Positions 22,447 to 34,639 of a stretch of 64,000 nt of DNA are shown here, piece by piece. The DNA comes from Escallonia rubra. Taxonomy: Eukaryota > Streptophyta > Magnoliopsida > Escalloniales > Escalloniaceae. The position numbers and the translations under genes are program-made. Location of the stretch: positions 1-64,000 of the forward strand of contig JAVXUO010003154.1 in assembly GCA_033065855.1 (NCBI GenBank), in the 5' to 3' direction. Under the pieces are notes generated by a model, which did no database searches, was not told the origin of the DNA, and was given only the letters and a program-made list of their open reading frames with translations. Each line of letters opens with the position of its first letter. The stretch's first letter is position 1.

Positions 22447-25400
22447 TCAAGGGTAGTACCGCTTGAGGAATTTCGCATTTGTCGGGGGAATGATTCTCTC
22501 ACCGTCCATTGTAGTGAGTAAGTAGGCACCGCTGGAATAAACCTTTTCCACCACATAGTGTCACACCCTCCGGAAGGGACGCAACGCTAAATAGGTTGGT
22601 TAACATATATACCTCAAAGATAAACAGAGCTATACTACAAACCTTAAAAGAAACAACGGAAATATGGCTTAAACGTTACAGTCATCCATAAGTGGAAAGA
22701 CTGAACACAACATTGTATTACAGACCAACTCTCTCATATACAAGTACTACACTCCAAACAAAAGAAGAACAACTAAGACGTTGCTCACCCATCGTAATAC
22801 TCTTGAGTCTACCCGAGGTAGTCCTCTTTGTCCCTTGGCAAATACTCTGACTCCGAACCTATAAAAAAAAGTATCGGGAATGGGTTAGCCCAATGGCTCA
22901 GTAGGGTATCCGGTGCTTTTAAGTCCAAACATGAATTGATTATATTATGCATAGTTAGTATAAACATGCAAGTCACTTGAACAAATGATACCTACATACT
23001 TAAGAATAATTTAACATACTGAGTAACACATGCAACCATCTCGTCACACTTGCCTTCAAGAGAAGCGAGAATAACATAACGAGCAAGATTATAAAACTTA
23101 TAGAACATATACGAGAATGGCAAGCAAGACCTAAATATTAACTTGATCTCGCTAAGTATAACGAAACAATATAAACAAGTTCAAGACCAATATGAGCCAA
23201 GTACGAGAATATCAATATGCAAATATGCCCCTCATGCACGAGCCAACCTTCCCTGAGTGCAAGAGACTTTTCGTATCGCAACCAACTGATGTAGCGGGTT
23301 CGATAGAAGAAATCCAACGTCATCACAGACACACCAATAATTCCTTTTGAGAAGTAGTACGCATAGCTAGTGTGTACTATCAAGACATGAACGAGAACGA
23401 GAGCCCTAGCCGGATAACTTCCAACCCCGGCAAATAACACCCTCAACTCACTTTTTTCCTCCTCCTTCACGTGATATGCATAATCATGTACAGATGTCAA
23501 CATGAATGTCATCAAGTACCTCAAAAGAGGTTTAATCCCCTGTCGAGTCACATTTGCCATATTATCAACAACATATGTCAAACATGTAAACTAATCTCTA
23601 ATGCGCCAACTAATTTGGTAATCAAGCGAGAAATAATTTGAGGTTCTTCTTTAAGTACCCTACTCATATGTATACTTATATTATTATGTAGATATTTTAG
23701 TGTCCATTCAAGACCTGAAATTTACCTAGTTATTCATTGTTAAACCTAACACAAAGAACTACTAGTTTAGGTTACTTAATCTGCCCAGTATTTCAATTGG
23801 CAGCAGGAGTAGTCTTTACTCCGAAAATCATAACAATTTAATTACAAGGCCTCTACAGTCAAACTATATATTTATGGAAACTAGACTTAAAGAGATACAT
23901 CCCAGTATTTTATTTGGCACAAAAATATTATTTTAAGGTCATGTTAATCTCTTCCAAAGACAGATTTCAGAATCTGTTCAGCAACAGTTTCACAGGACAG
24001 GTTTCAAGCCACGAATTTTAAACCATAGTAATAGTGCTTGAAATAATCTGAAACTTGGTGTGTATACTCTAAACATGTAGTAGTACAACATATAAAATAA
24101 CCAAACCCACATCTCAACTAAAACTATACATTTCTAGGCACCAAAGTTATCTCATGTTTATGACTATTTTATAGGTTTTGAACATATCTCTCTTAAGATC
24201 ATTATAAGCAAGTTTATAAGTATTCCACCACTCATAATACTTCTCAAACATGCTTTAAAACCTAAAAGAACAAGATAACCTACCTTAAAGAATTTCAAGA
24301 AGATTCTCTCCTTTGTTCTTCCTTTTCTTCTTATCTTCCTCCCTTTCTCTCCTTTGGCCGAAAGTTGCTCTTCCCTTCCACCTTGTTTCTAAATTATCCA
24401 CTTAGGCTTCTTTCCATTTTTTTATTAGTTTCTTTTGCTTACTCACTACCAAATAATAGGTGGCAAATCCTCCAACAATTAATTCAAGAGCAACACATGG
24501 CATGCCACTAATACCAACTTTTCATATTTGCATATTGGCCCCAAGGTTTTGCATAATTACTTTTTAACCCCCAAAGTTTTACATAATTATATTTTAGGCC
24601 CACAACTTAATTTCAATATTTATTTTATGCAGACAAATAATATAACGCGATCATAATATTTTAATCAAATTTAAATATGTTTTAACTTAATAAAATGATT
24701 AGAAGCTAATTAAGATCGGGGCCTCACACATAGGGTCCTTCCCACTTGGGCTCTAACTTGCCTTTTGTTCTTTGGGATACAATGATTGGTGTTGAAACCA
24801 TGAGAACTAGATCGCCTTTCTTAAAAGACCAAAGTCTAACCTTATTATTGAAGGCGTTGGCCATCCTCTGCTGGTAAATTTCCAAGTTCTGTTGAGCACA
24901 CAATCTTCGTTCATCTAATGTTTCGAGTTTCGCCAATCTTATCTTCGCGCTGTCTTCATTTGTCAAAGACTCCTGAATAGCTACCCGCAATGAAGGTATT
25001 TGAATTTTAAGCGGTAAAACAACTTCACTGCCAAAGACTAGAGAATACGGGGTTGCTTGGGTAGGAGTCCTGTAGGAAGTCCGGTAGGCCCATAGTGCCT
25101 CTTGTAGCTTTTCGTGCCAATTCCTTTTGTTTTTGGCTACCATTTTCTTTAGTATCTTTGACAAGGTCTTGTTGAATGCTTCCACCATGCCACTAGCGGA
25201 TGCATAATATCGTGAGGAGTGATTGTGCTTGATCTTGTACTTGGCAAAGAGTCGACACAAGGGATCACTTTGGAATGGCTGGCCATTGTCGGTGATGATA
25301 CTATATGGGACTCCGAACTGGTATATTACGTTAGTCCTGACAAATTCAGAGACATAAGTACTCTTTATGTCTTTTAAAGGCACAGCCTCAGCTTATTTGG

Positions 25401-25893
25401 AAAAGTAATAAGTGGCGATAAGAATATATCGATGTCCGACTGATGATGGGGTTGCGAAGGCGCCAATTACATCCATTCCCCATGCTGCGAAAGGCCATGA
25501 GCATGTAGTGACATGCAAAGGTTCTGGGGGTTGATGAATAAAATCCCCGTGGAACTGACAAAGTTGACATCTTTTAGCAAACTCTATACAGTCCGAGATC
25601 ATCGTAGGCCAATAATACCCAAGTCGTTTCAACTGCATTTGTAACTTTGGTCCACTTTGATGGGCCCTGCACACACCTGCATGCATTTCTTTCATGACTT
25701 CTTGGATTTTGCCTTTTGCAATACATCTTAGGTACACTCCATCCAAGGATCTCTTGTAGAGAGTTTCTTTCCACATGATGAATTTAACGGCACGCCTTCT
25801 AATTTCAGCCCTTTTTGCCTTTTCTTCTGGCAGCCTTCCATACAAGAGATAATTTATGAAGGGTTCCCGCCAATCTTCCACATTTTCAATCAT
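22447..25893 (-). pseudogene. pol: gypsy integrase (split by a solo LTR)
   Basis: Inserts the element cDNA. Starting at 25893 the frame shows the H2C2 zinc-binding region (HAGVCRAHQSG ... CQLCQ) and the core catalytic residues: D in WGMDVIGA, D in IITDNGQPF and E in GMVEAFNKTL. A TAA at 25393-25395 sits where the family has Trp of KWAEAV. The frame then runs to W-E-G-P-Y-V at 24729 and is cut by the solo LTR. Beyond it (22554 downward) it resumes in frame as V-E-K-V-Y-S-S-G-A-Y, and ends NAKFLKRYYP plus TGA at 22447. No chromodomain follows, consistent with Tat. Confidence 0.92.
22559..24728 (-). mobile_element. Solo LTR (2.17 kb) inserted in gypsy integrase
   Basis: TSD CATAG at 22554-22558 and 24729-24733. 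Ends are TGTCACACCC and GGGGCCTCACA. The integrase reading frame is restored exactly when one TSD and the element are removed. There is no RT or gag inside, so it is a solo LTR, probably of a long-LTR chromovirus. Orientation is a guess from the minus-strand start, TGTGAGGCCCCGAT, which resembles such LTR starts. It contains a 147-codon open frame at 23138-23581 (minus) with no recognisable domain. Confidence 0.85.
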
Positions 25894-25894
25894 G

Positions 25895-26539
25895 CTAATG
25901 ATAAAAAATAGGCTCGAGTTTAGGGACTTGATTTAACGGTTGTAAAACCCTTCTTTCCCCGACAGTGATTGTGATTGTCTTATTGTCAGGGAGAGTCATT
26001 GATGTGGCCAGACCGGCCAGTGGATCAACCCGGGCATTGACTCCTCTTCTAACATGAAAAATCTGAACTTTCCCGAACTGAGATAGTAGTTGATTTGCTC
26101 TCTCGTGATAGGGAACGAGATTTGTTCGCCTAACCATATATTCTCCTCTTAACTGCTTTACAACGAGTTGTGAATCACCATATATAGTCAATTCGACTAT
26201 GGGAATTTGAAGTGCTAACTCAAGTCCCGTAATCACAGACTCGTATTCGGCCTCGTTATTCGAGCAGCCCTCTGATAGAGCAAAAGAGTATGGCAAAAGA
26301 GCACCCTCCGGGGTTACGAACACAATACCAAATCCTGATTTATTATTTTTTGTTGTTTCTTGCTTTGTGCCGTCATGGCTCCTTGATGCTCTGTCAAAGT
26401 ACATTTCCCATCCTTTTTGGACTTCGATATGCATAACCTCCTCGTCTGGTAAGTCGATTGCTAAGGGAGAGTCATCTGGTATGGGATGTGCTGCTAGGAA
26501 ATCAGCCAATGCCTGACCTTTTACTACTTTCTGCGCCAC
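25895..26539 (-). pseudogene. pol: gypsy second (archaeal-type) RNase H
   Basis: The frame contains WEMYFDRAS (first catalytic Asp; Gly usual after it is Arg here), FGIVFVTPEG, SNNEAEYES (catalytic Glu), YGDSQLVVKQL (catalytic Asp) and RVDPLAGLA near the end. These are the four blocks of the extra RNase H of Tat elements, which help remove RNA from the RNA-DNA hybrid. In the last block the usual ADALA is changed to VDPLA, which keeps the Asp. It is followed two bases later by integrase. Confidence 0.88.
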
Positions 26540-26617
26540 ATATTCTATTGCGAATTGTTAAAGGATAATAGCCCATTTAGCAATCTGCCCCGAAAGTACA
26601 GCTCTAGATAGTATATA

Positions 26618-27757
26618 GGGCTAATTACAGTAGTGTCCCTGAGGTTAGGGTGATATTACAGACGTGTCCATTAGTTTGTAAAAATAACACTTATGTCCGT
26701 TGACCAAACAGAATCTTAAAAAACTTAACGGTTTTAAGAAAATGACATTGTTACCTTTAAATTAGAAGGTTATTTATTTCCAAATGCCATTACTATTTAC
26801 TCTTCCCCCCACCACCCCCACCCCCACACCAATTACAATGGCCAATGCTCAGGGAAATATCTCCGATGGCCGGCAGCAGCCCAGCCGCCTGTAGCAGGGG
26901 GCGCCGGCGTTCATGAAGATCAGCCCTTCGAGGGACTGGAAATCGTGATGCCGATCTTATCACCGTTGGTGTCGCCCACCTCGCCCAATCGGATGGCCGA
27001 GAACAGATCTGGCAAGGATGAAAGCAAGAGGGAGCACAAGAGGGAGATATGTCTCGTTCGGCTGAAACTCCTCCACCCCGAGCTCCGCCTGACTCCTCCA
27101 CCCCATCAGCCCAGCTGGATAAGCACTAGCAGTTCTATGATCGGACATCAATCTCTTCGGTCGCATCTTGAAGATCATGAGATAAAATCTCATTGCATCT
27201 GTAACCTGGCAAAAATCGCGGTGCTCATGAGGGAGGGGGATGCCGATGTGGACCGAGATGAGGGAAGGGGCTTGGGCTGCCGGCAGCGTGGGGCAAATGA
27301 GGGGGCTTGGGTTATCGGCGACATGGGTCGAAGGAGAGGACCGGGGTTACCGGCGGCATAGGGTTCAGATCTGAGACCAAATTAAGTTTCCCAACCCTAA
27401 TTAGGGTTTCAAACTCTAATTTTCAAATTAAGGTTGAATTTTGAAACCCTAACTTTTAAATCAAGATTTGGAATCCTCTTAATTTCAGGGTTTTAAAGGC
27501 TAATTTTTAAATTAGGGTTTCAAAACCCAAGTTTTAAAAACTTAGGGTTTGATATAAAAGGGTAGTATTGTACAAGGGTAGTATTGTCATTTTAAAAATA
27601 CGTAATGATGAATAGTACACATTTTGGACGGAACCCTGACGGATGGACACGGGTGATACATTTGAAACACTTTTGGTCACGGAATGTTACATTTTGAAAC
27701 TTTGTGTCATTGATTGTAATTATACCCCAACCTTAGGGACATAGGTGTAATTAGCCC
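26618..27757. mobile_element. Mutator-like non-autonomous element inside gypsy RNase H
   Basis: A perfect 9-bp TSD TAGTATATA (26609-26617 and 27758-27766) is the Mutator hallmark. Terminal inverted repeats start GGGCTAATTACA and stay similar for about 50 bp (GTCCCTGAGGTTAGGG against GTCCCTAAGGTTGGGG). Removing it rejoins the RNase H frame as S-L-K-Y-I-L-S-R-A-V-L-S-G-Q. The middle (about 26850-27360) is much more GC-rich than its ends and could be captured host sequence. The open frames in it (both strands, 70-140 codons) match nothing I recognise, and no transposase is present. Confidence 0.9.
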
Positions 27758-27766
27758 TAGTATATA

Positions 27767-28923
27767 CTTCAACGAATTTGCCCTTGAAATGAATTGTATT
27801 TCATGTTCCAGGAGGTAATGTCTGAGTTTTTGCAGTGGAAACACGAGAGCTAAGCATGTCTTCTCGATTGGCGAATAATTTATTTCAGCCCCGACCAATA
27901 TCCGGCTTAAGTAATACAAGGCATTTTCCTTTCCGTCTTCGTTGTGTTGAGCCAAAAGTGTGCCTAGGGAGGCATCAAGATCCGTGGTGTATAACAACAA
28001 CCGTTTTCCTTTGATTGGGCTTATGAGTACATGAGGCCTTGTAAGATATGCCTTTATGCTGTCAAAAGCATTTTGACATGCTTGGTCCCATTGAAATGGC
28101 GTACCATTCTTCATCAACTTTGAGAAAGGTTGACATCTTCCTGCCAAGTTTGAAATGAACCTCCTAGTATAGGCTAGCTTCCCTTGCAGCCCTTTTAGCT
28201 CGCGTAGGTTCTTTGGTGGAGGCATCTCTAGAATTGCCTTAATCTTCATAGGGTCAATCTCGATTCCTCTATGTCGGACCACAAAACCCAAAACTTTCCG
28301 GATGAAACTCTGAAAGTGCACTTTAATGGGTTCATTTTCAACTTGCACCGCCTTAGCCTTTCGAAGATACGTGTTAAGTCTTCGAGATGATGTTCTTTGT
28401 TCTTCGTCTTTACAACCAAGTCGCCAACATAGCATTCTACGACATCATGGAGAAAATCTTCAAAAATGACAGTCATAGCCCGTTGGTACGTAGCCCCGGC
28501 GTTCTTAAGGCCAAATGGCATAACCTTGTAATAGTAAACACCTTTTGGGGTCCTAAATGCGGTTAACTCTTCATCTTCTGGAGCCATACATATTTGATTA
28601 TACCCTGAGTATCCATCCATGAATGATAAAATTTCATAACATGTGGTTGCGTCCACTAGTAATTCCGTTATTGGTAACAGGAAATCATCTTTTGGACAAG
28701 CTTCATTGAGATCTCGAAAGTCGATGCAAATGTGAATTTGCCCATTCTTTTTCTTGACAGGGACTATGTTTGCTAACCAGATTGGGTACTGAACCTCCCT
28801 TATGAAACCTGCCCGAATAAGCTTATCGACTTCTGCTTTTATTTGGGCGGTTAATTCCAATCGAGTTTGTCCCTGTGGCTGTTTGATGGGTCGCTTGCTG
28901 GGATCAGCCAACAACTTGTGCAT
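27767..28923 (-). pseudogene. pol: gypsy reverse transcriptase and first RNase H
   Basis: RT reads from about 28923: LIRAGFIREVQYPIWLANIV, ICIDFRDLNEACPKDDF, MDGYSGYNQI, KVMPFGLKNAGATYQRAM. The catalytic box is YVGD at 28420-28431 where the family has YVDD, so one of the two metal-binding Asp residues is Gly and the enzyme should be dead. A frame change near 28260 leads into the connection and RNase H (LAYTRRFISNLAGRC, YTTDLDASLGTLLAQ, YSPIEKTCLALVF, HEIQFISRANSLKYIL). The frame is cut at 27766 by the Mutator-like element and continues from 26608 to a TAA at about 26560. Confidence 0.93.
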
Positions 28924-29344
28924 CGCAACGTTTGGATCAAGACCAGGAATTTCATTGTAATTCCATGCAAAGACATCCCAGTACTCCTAAAAAAAAGGTA
29001 ACATATCTTTGGGCTTCCACTTCGGGGAGACAAGCGCTTATGTACGTAGGTCTCTTGTCTTCACCATCTCCTAAGTTCACTTCTCAAAGTTCGTCAACTA
29101 TGGCTTGTCCTCCTCCTTCGAACTCCGAGGGTGCATGTTGAATATTCTCATCATTTTTAGAGCTTAACCTTTCTCGGACATTGGTCATGTTTACAGAGAT
29201 TGTGTTAATCTTGCGCAATCCAATTCTTCTTTCTTTCCCTTGATTCGAAAGTAGGCGAGTCAAAAAGCGAGTCGTTATTGAGAATTCGACTTTGACCTCC
29301 TCCAATGTTACTTGTCTGTGATCTTCCATTATATCATGTGAAGC

Positions 29345-30802
29345 TTATTTTACACATGTCATACTAACGGTGACATTCTTAGCAAAATAATCATCTTGGA
29401 ATACTAAACATGCCCTATGGTGTTCGATTGGATCTCCTGAGAGAAGAGCTTTTATTTGTTTTACTGTTAGTACCAAATCAAAATGAGCTACACACTTTCC
29501 ACCTACCTTTTCTGGATCCAGCCCAATATTTTTCAACATTCGGGTGGTTTTAGCACTGTATTCTGCATCTTTTAGAGGAAGACTTTCTTCTCCTTGAACA
29601 AATGGAGATTCTTTTGATAGCTTCCTCTCTACATCTCTCATTGCATGAAACCATATGGGCTTCAAACCCTTTTCTTTAGGAGGCACCAAAAACTTGTTGT
29701 AGGTATCAACATGCATGCATTTTGTTTTCCTTAATGGTAGAATAAACTTACCATTTAATTCTGCTGTTGGATCAATTGGAGTTAAGGCTTTTGCCCCCGG
29801 TCTTCTTTCAAACTTCGGAACATAACGAAACGTCCTCTTAGTTGGGGTTTTGGTTCCTTTGTCGTTGCATTGGGTTTGCTTTGTCGACTTTTCCTTATCT
29901 TTTAGCTTGTAAAAATGAGCGTCGACATTGTATGCTTCCATTCCGTGAAATGGATCATTATCCGCGATTATCTTCTCTTGTATTTTGGGTGGAGGTAATG
30001 GGTACTTTATGCACTGATGATAAGTCGAGGGAATTGCATCGTTGTCGTGCATCCATGGTAGTCCAAGCAGGGCATTGCAAGAAGTGTCAACGTCAATAAC
30101 CAAGAACTCAGTGACTTCCTCAATATCATTGAACTTTGTCTTCATGCACACCTTTCCGATTGGGCATTGTTCGTTTTGATTGAACCCTTGAATCACCAAG
30201 TGGCTTGGTTGTAGGCGCGAAAAGTGAATTTTGAGGGTAAAAAGACTTCTTTTTGGCAAAAGGTTAACTGCGGAACCTTCGTCTACCATTACTCGATTTA
30301 TCTCCATGTTATTTACAAACCCGGTGATAAAAAGCGGACGATTGTGCTCTTGTTCATCTGCATGCATGTCATTGTCGTTGAACGAGATCATTATTGCGAT
30401 CCTAGTTCCCATTCCACTTCTTTTATCCACTTCCTCCCGAAAATCTTCTAGGTTTGATAATGCATATATTAGCGACCTTCGAAGTTCCGGTGACATTTTT
30501 AGAGCATCATATATTCTTAAAAGTGCAGGAACTTTTTTAAGATGTGCAAGAACATCGTATTTGACTTGTTCTTCAGAGGAAGGTTCTTTTTGACTGGTCA
30601 AAGTGGAAGTCTTGGAAGATTGCTGATGGTCTTGTTGCCTTCTTTTGTAGGTTAGATACGTCATGCTGACTTCAACGATAGATTTCTCCCTATTTGGAGA
30701 ATCTTGGGGATCATCACTGATCGAAACCATATTTACAGAGATGTCTGAGGAACTGTCGTCATTGTCATCACCCTCATCCGTGATGTCTCCTTCCTCCAAC
30801 AA
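29345..30802 (-). pseudogene. pol: gypsy protease region of pol
   Basis: A 485-codon open frame. An acidic N-terminus (EEGDITDEGDDNDD) leads into a spacer and a retropepsin-like domain: NRPLFITGFVNNMEINRVMV then the active site V-D-E-G-S-A-V-N-L-L-P (30272-30283 encodes DEGS), and LLGLPWMHD about 70 residues later, the second conserved block. The rest links to RT; a further fragment lies at 29084-29329. The region 28924-29083 is degenerate. The N-terminal end overlaps the frame of the last gag-core copy, so the normal gag C-terminus with its zinc finger is missing here. Confidence 0.85.
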
Positions 30803-31240
30803 AAGTCATCATCGTGATTCTTAGGTATTTCGAGTCTCTCTTGTACATGCACTGGGACTCGATGAAAGCCTTTTTCATGGTTTCCCATGACGAGATAATA
30901 ATTCCTTCTTGTGAAAAGTACCAATCAAAGGCAATTCCATCCAAGGACAATGGGAACTGACGTAAGCATAAGGCTTGATTTCGGGCCGTTTCTCCACATT
31001 GCTTAATAAAACGCAGGACATGTCGTTCGGGATCCCCATGACCTTCATAGATAACAAAGTTTGTAGTTCGTATCCTTCGGGGAAAGGGGTTTGTTCGACC
31101 CAAGAAGGGAACAAGTTCCTAGGCCTCAAAGACCCCATTACTCGAAGTTCAAGCGACATCTCAATTTTCTCATCAATAGTCCTTCCCATCAAATCATACG
31201 ATTGAACCGACATATTATCAGTTTCCAGAGGTTCCAACAT
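30774..31240 (-). pseudogene. gag: gag core copy 3 (most pol-proximal)
   Basis: A second recognisable retrotransposon gag domain: F-P-S-W-V-E-Q-T-P-F-P, then after a one-base frame change at about 31080, Y-E-G-H-G-D-P-E-R-H-V-L-R-F, CGETARNQALCLRQFPLSLD, DWYF and SWETMKKAFIE. The last part is unlike the usual gag C-terminus and runs directly into the protease frame. It is shorter than the family standard and lacks a zinc finger. Confidence 0.78.
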
Positions 31241-31540
31241 ATTAATCTCAATAGGTCTGGGCTCATAAAATTTCCTATAAAATTGATCAGCCAATGTGTC
31301 TCAGTCTAGCAATGAGTTAGGTGGGAGATTAAAAACCAATCTTCAGTTAATCCATCTAAGGAGAGAGCAAATTGTCATAGGAGCAGAGCTTAGCTCCTCA
31401 CGGTGTCTCCGCATTAGGCGAGGAATCGAATTAGGTGTCTTCTTGGACAACCAACCCCATAGTATATAAAGAAAAGAGGGACATGATATCCCCTAGGGAA
31501 TGGAACTATTTCAACCCATGTAGGAAAAAGGTATCTAAGG
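31241..31540 (-). pseudogene. gag: gag core copy 2, degenerate
   Basis: A third gag-like stretch lies between the other two, only visible when stops are read through: F-P-T-W-V-E-I-V-P-F-P-R-G-Y, Y-G-V-G-C-P-R-R-H-L-I-R-F, CGDTVRS, QFALSLDGLTEDWF, then NLPPNSLLDW and DTLADQFYRKFYEPRPIE. It aligns block for block with copy 3. It contains stops at about 31414 and two more within 35 codons. Confidence 0.7.
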
Positions 31541-32140
31541 ATCTGAGACGCTTCCATTATGTGATTTTTGGAGCATCTGACCCTTCTTCTTTTAAGGAGA
31601 CTGTTACACTGGCCCGATCTCCCCTCTCTCTTCTAGCTTCGATCCTTGCCTTTTCATCATCACTTGGATTACTGTCGACTCGAACCTGCCCCTCTGCAAA
31701 GTCAACATCAATCGTGATGACATTACATGGAGAGCGTATGGAGCCCGAAGAACAAGGGGGCATGTGCAGTGCTTACTTGACACACTTTCCTCATCACAAG
31801 AGTTTTCTAGGGAGGAATAACACAAGCTAGGAGTTTCGGTCGTCCAATATTTGTCCATCTCGAGAAGGTGCCATGACTTTATTTGCTCTTTATTCGAGCA
31901 ATGCTTGGTTCGCGAGTCAATGGAGTTTTCGAACCTCAACCTCTTTCGGGTGCTCCATAGCTCTTCAGCATTGGATTTGCATTCAAATTTTCTATTTTTT
32001 ACAAAATCTGGGGAGCCACAATATTCCGATGGCACCACTGGAAAATGTCTTGTCGGAGTCGACAGTGAAGTTGGAAAATACTGAGGTGAATTTGGTGGAG
32101 TGGCTAAAATGTGCTTTGGAGAAGATAACCAGTTTTCAAT

Positions 32141-34571
32141 TTAAGAGTCCTTATAATATAACACTGACGAATGATTTAAGTCATTGTCATACAACGACTC
32201 ATTTACCATGGTATCCCACCAATAGACCGGAGAGTCAGGGACGATGATGGGATTAAAAGCATTGCCTTCAGCTACCTCCTCCTCACGTTCGTCATCACTA
32301 ATGATAACTACGACCATGCATTCGACAGAGAATTTCCCATATCCGTTTACTTTATTAGAGAAAAATGGTACGTTTAGAGCTTGTAATTCAGGAGGCATAA
32401 ACTCCTTTAATGTAACTGGAGAGCGAGGTGTTTGAACGAGAAGCTCATCCGAGACAAGGTCTTCAGAATTGCTCTTTGGGAATTTCTTCACCTTTTGTTT
32501 CTCCATTTGTCTCCTCACTTTCGTTCTCTTCTTTTTCTAACCCTTGGACCTCCTCGATTTCTCTTTCGATGTTATATGGCCAACATTAAGAGACTTTGAG
32601 GTAACACTTTTCTTTTTTCTCATTCCTTTAGACTCATAGACAACCCACTCCCCGTCGTGTTCGTCATCTGGCGTACCAGATTTCTCGGTCATGGGACTTA
32701 GAGATAATCCTTGAACCATGGTGGTGATTGGATTTGAGGTTATCTTTTCCTGCGGTGGTATTTCAATGGTGTTCGAATCAAGAAGTTCCTGGATCTTATC
32801 CTTCAAGACGAAGCATTCCTTTAATGGATGACTTATTAGACGGTGATACGGACAGTACTTCGGGTCCTCCTTCTTTCCAACTTCATGGGGTCGCTTAACT
32901 TCTGGAAGGGCGATCAGATATTGTTCCAACAAATCTTCAAAGAGATCTTCCACCAAATCATCCGAGAATGAGTAGTTCTTTTCCATTCGTTCCTTCATGG
33001 TCACTTTCTTGGTTTCCTTGGGTTTTCGAACCCCAATTATGACATGAGATTTCTTTCAAGCTTCCACTACTGCTGTTGTCGAGGATTCAATTTTATCAAT
33101 CACCCTGGCTCTTCTTCTTTTGCTCAAATGCATCTCCATATCATGAGCTTTAGTGCACAAGTCATTAAATCCTTCAAAATCTTGAGGCATTAGAGCAATG
33201 GATAGCTCATGTCGAAAGTTGTTCTTACACATTTTGAACAACTCGTCTTATGTTAACCTCTATTTTCAAGCAAATGTAATAGCTCTTTAGGTTGCGATAA
33301 AATCAGTTACAGGTTCGTTATCACGTATCACGTTGCTTGGTATCAATCAGTTCGGGCACTCCGACTCGTCTCCGAGTGTTGCAGAATTGCTTTAGGAATT
33401 CTTTTACCATTGACTCCCAATTTGGAATCGAGCCCTCAGAGAGATTGGCATACCATGTGAAAGCTGGTCCCTCTAATGATTGAACAAAAAATTGTAAACA
33501 CAAAGCCTCGTTCTGGGCTATAGGTCCGCATCGAGACAAGAAATGAGCTACATGCTGCCTCGGATCTCCAACTCCATCAAACATCTTGAAATCTGGCTAA
33601 GAAAAATCGGGTGGAAATGGCACAGCATCTATCCATGAAGGGTATGGTTTTGTTATCATTCGGAAGCCCTCGTCTTCCTTTTCTCTAATTTTCTTAACTT
33701 GATTTCGAACCATTTCATCAATCATGGCCATTACCGCTGGGTTCATTGTTCCATTTAATGGGTTCATAGTCGCATAAGGATATCCACCCCCTTTAGGAGG
33801 TACTTTACCCCCTGAAGCCCCAAGCTCTGGCAGTACCATATACTCTTTTTGTCTCATTGAAGATTCAAATGTATGGACATTTCCTGATCCAATAGCTTTA
33901 TTTGTAAGCTGAGCTTGTAGATTCCGCATTTTCGCAGACATAACTGCCATTTTACGCTCCTTCTGTTCCAATTGTTCTTGCATCTTTAAAATCTGTTCTT
34001 GAGTTGTTTGGGAATTTTGGCTTTTCCCAGTCATCATTACCGATACAACTTTGCCTTTGTCATTTATTTTTCCTACTACTGTCCCAGAAGTAGAAGATGA
34101 TGAGGACGTCGGAGATGTGTTTACTTCTGGAAAGTCTTCTTCTATGAAAATAGAATTGCCTGCCCCATATAACGGATTTGTGACCTTGTTGTGCACTACT
34201 CCATCTTTATCAATATGAATGCTTTGGCTCATGGATCTCGTCACATGTCTTGATCTTAGCGCGAAAGCTTGTTTCCTGTTTGTAGTCGTCTTTCCCGAGG
34301 CAGGCACATCTGGAACTTGGCCTTTACCCCCTCTTTCATCGCCTCTCGCCTTCACACATGCCGATCCTGATCCGGATTCGCTAGGGGAAAATACTGGAGA
34401 TTCTCTCGGGACATCTTGTTTTTCGGTACCAAGCGCATTTTCAATGGCCGCTGTAACATTCGCTCCAACGGAGTTTCCAAAGTCATTCTTTTTAACATTC
34501 TTCTTCTTGTGCCTTCTATTTTGGGAATTAGATGATTCAGGCGGTGTCGAAGGGTGAGCCCCAACATCCAA
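32141..34571 (-). pseudogene. gag: gag copy 1 (principal gag), broken
   Basis: Starts at ATG 34571 with a basic, Ser/Thr-rich N-terminus and a coiled coil (EQILKMQEQLEQKERKM). It reads to YPSWIDAVPFPPDFS and an in-frame TAG at 33597. The gag core continues (FDGVGDPRQHVAHFLSRCG, ALCLQFFVQSLEGPAFTWYA, IPNWESMVKEF) to 33321. After frame changes, fragments at 33056-33241 and 32537-33004 follow, the latter with CPYHRLISHPLKECFVLKDK, the CHHC-type zinc motif usual in Tat gag. The last part (32141-32518) carries LQALNVPFFSNKVNGYGKFS and an acidic linker. It forms the virus-like particle in intact relatives. Confidence 0.85.
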
Positions 34572-34639
34572 AAAAGGCAGTACTGCAACATCATTCGATT
34601 TCTCTTGATAGGCAGATGATCGTACATCGTGCCACGATT

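Noticed and set aside
23138..23581. 147-codon frame within the solo LTR at 22559-24728
   Set aside because: No recognisable domain; it lies wholly within LTR sequence, where coding function is unexpected.
26793..27361. Protein genes inside the Mutator-like element
   Set aside because: Open frames on both strands reflect high GC content; no domain recognised.
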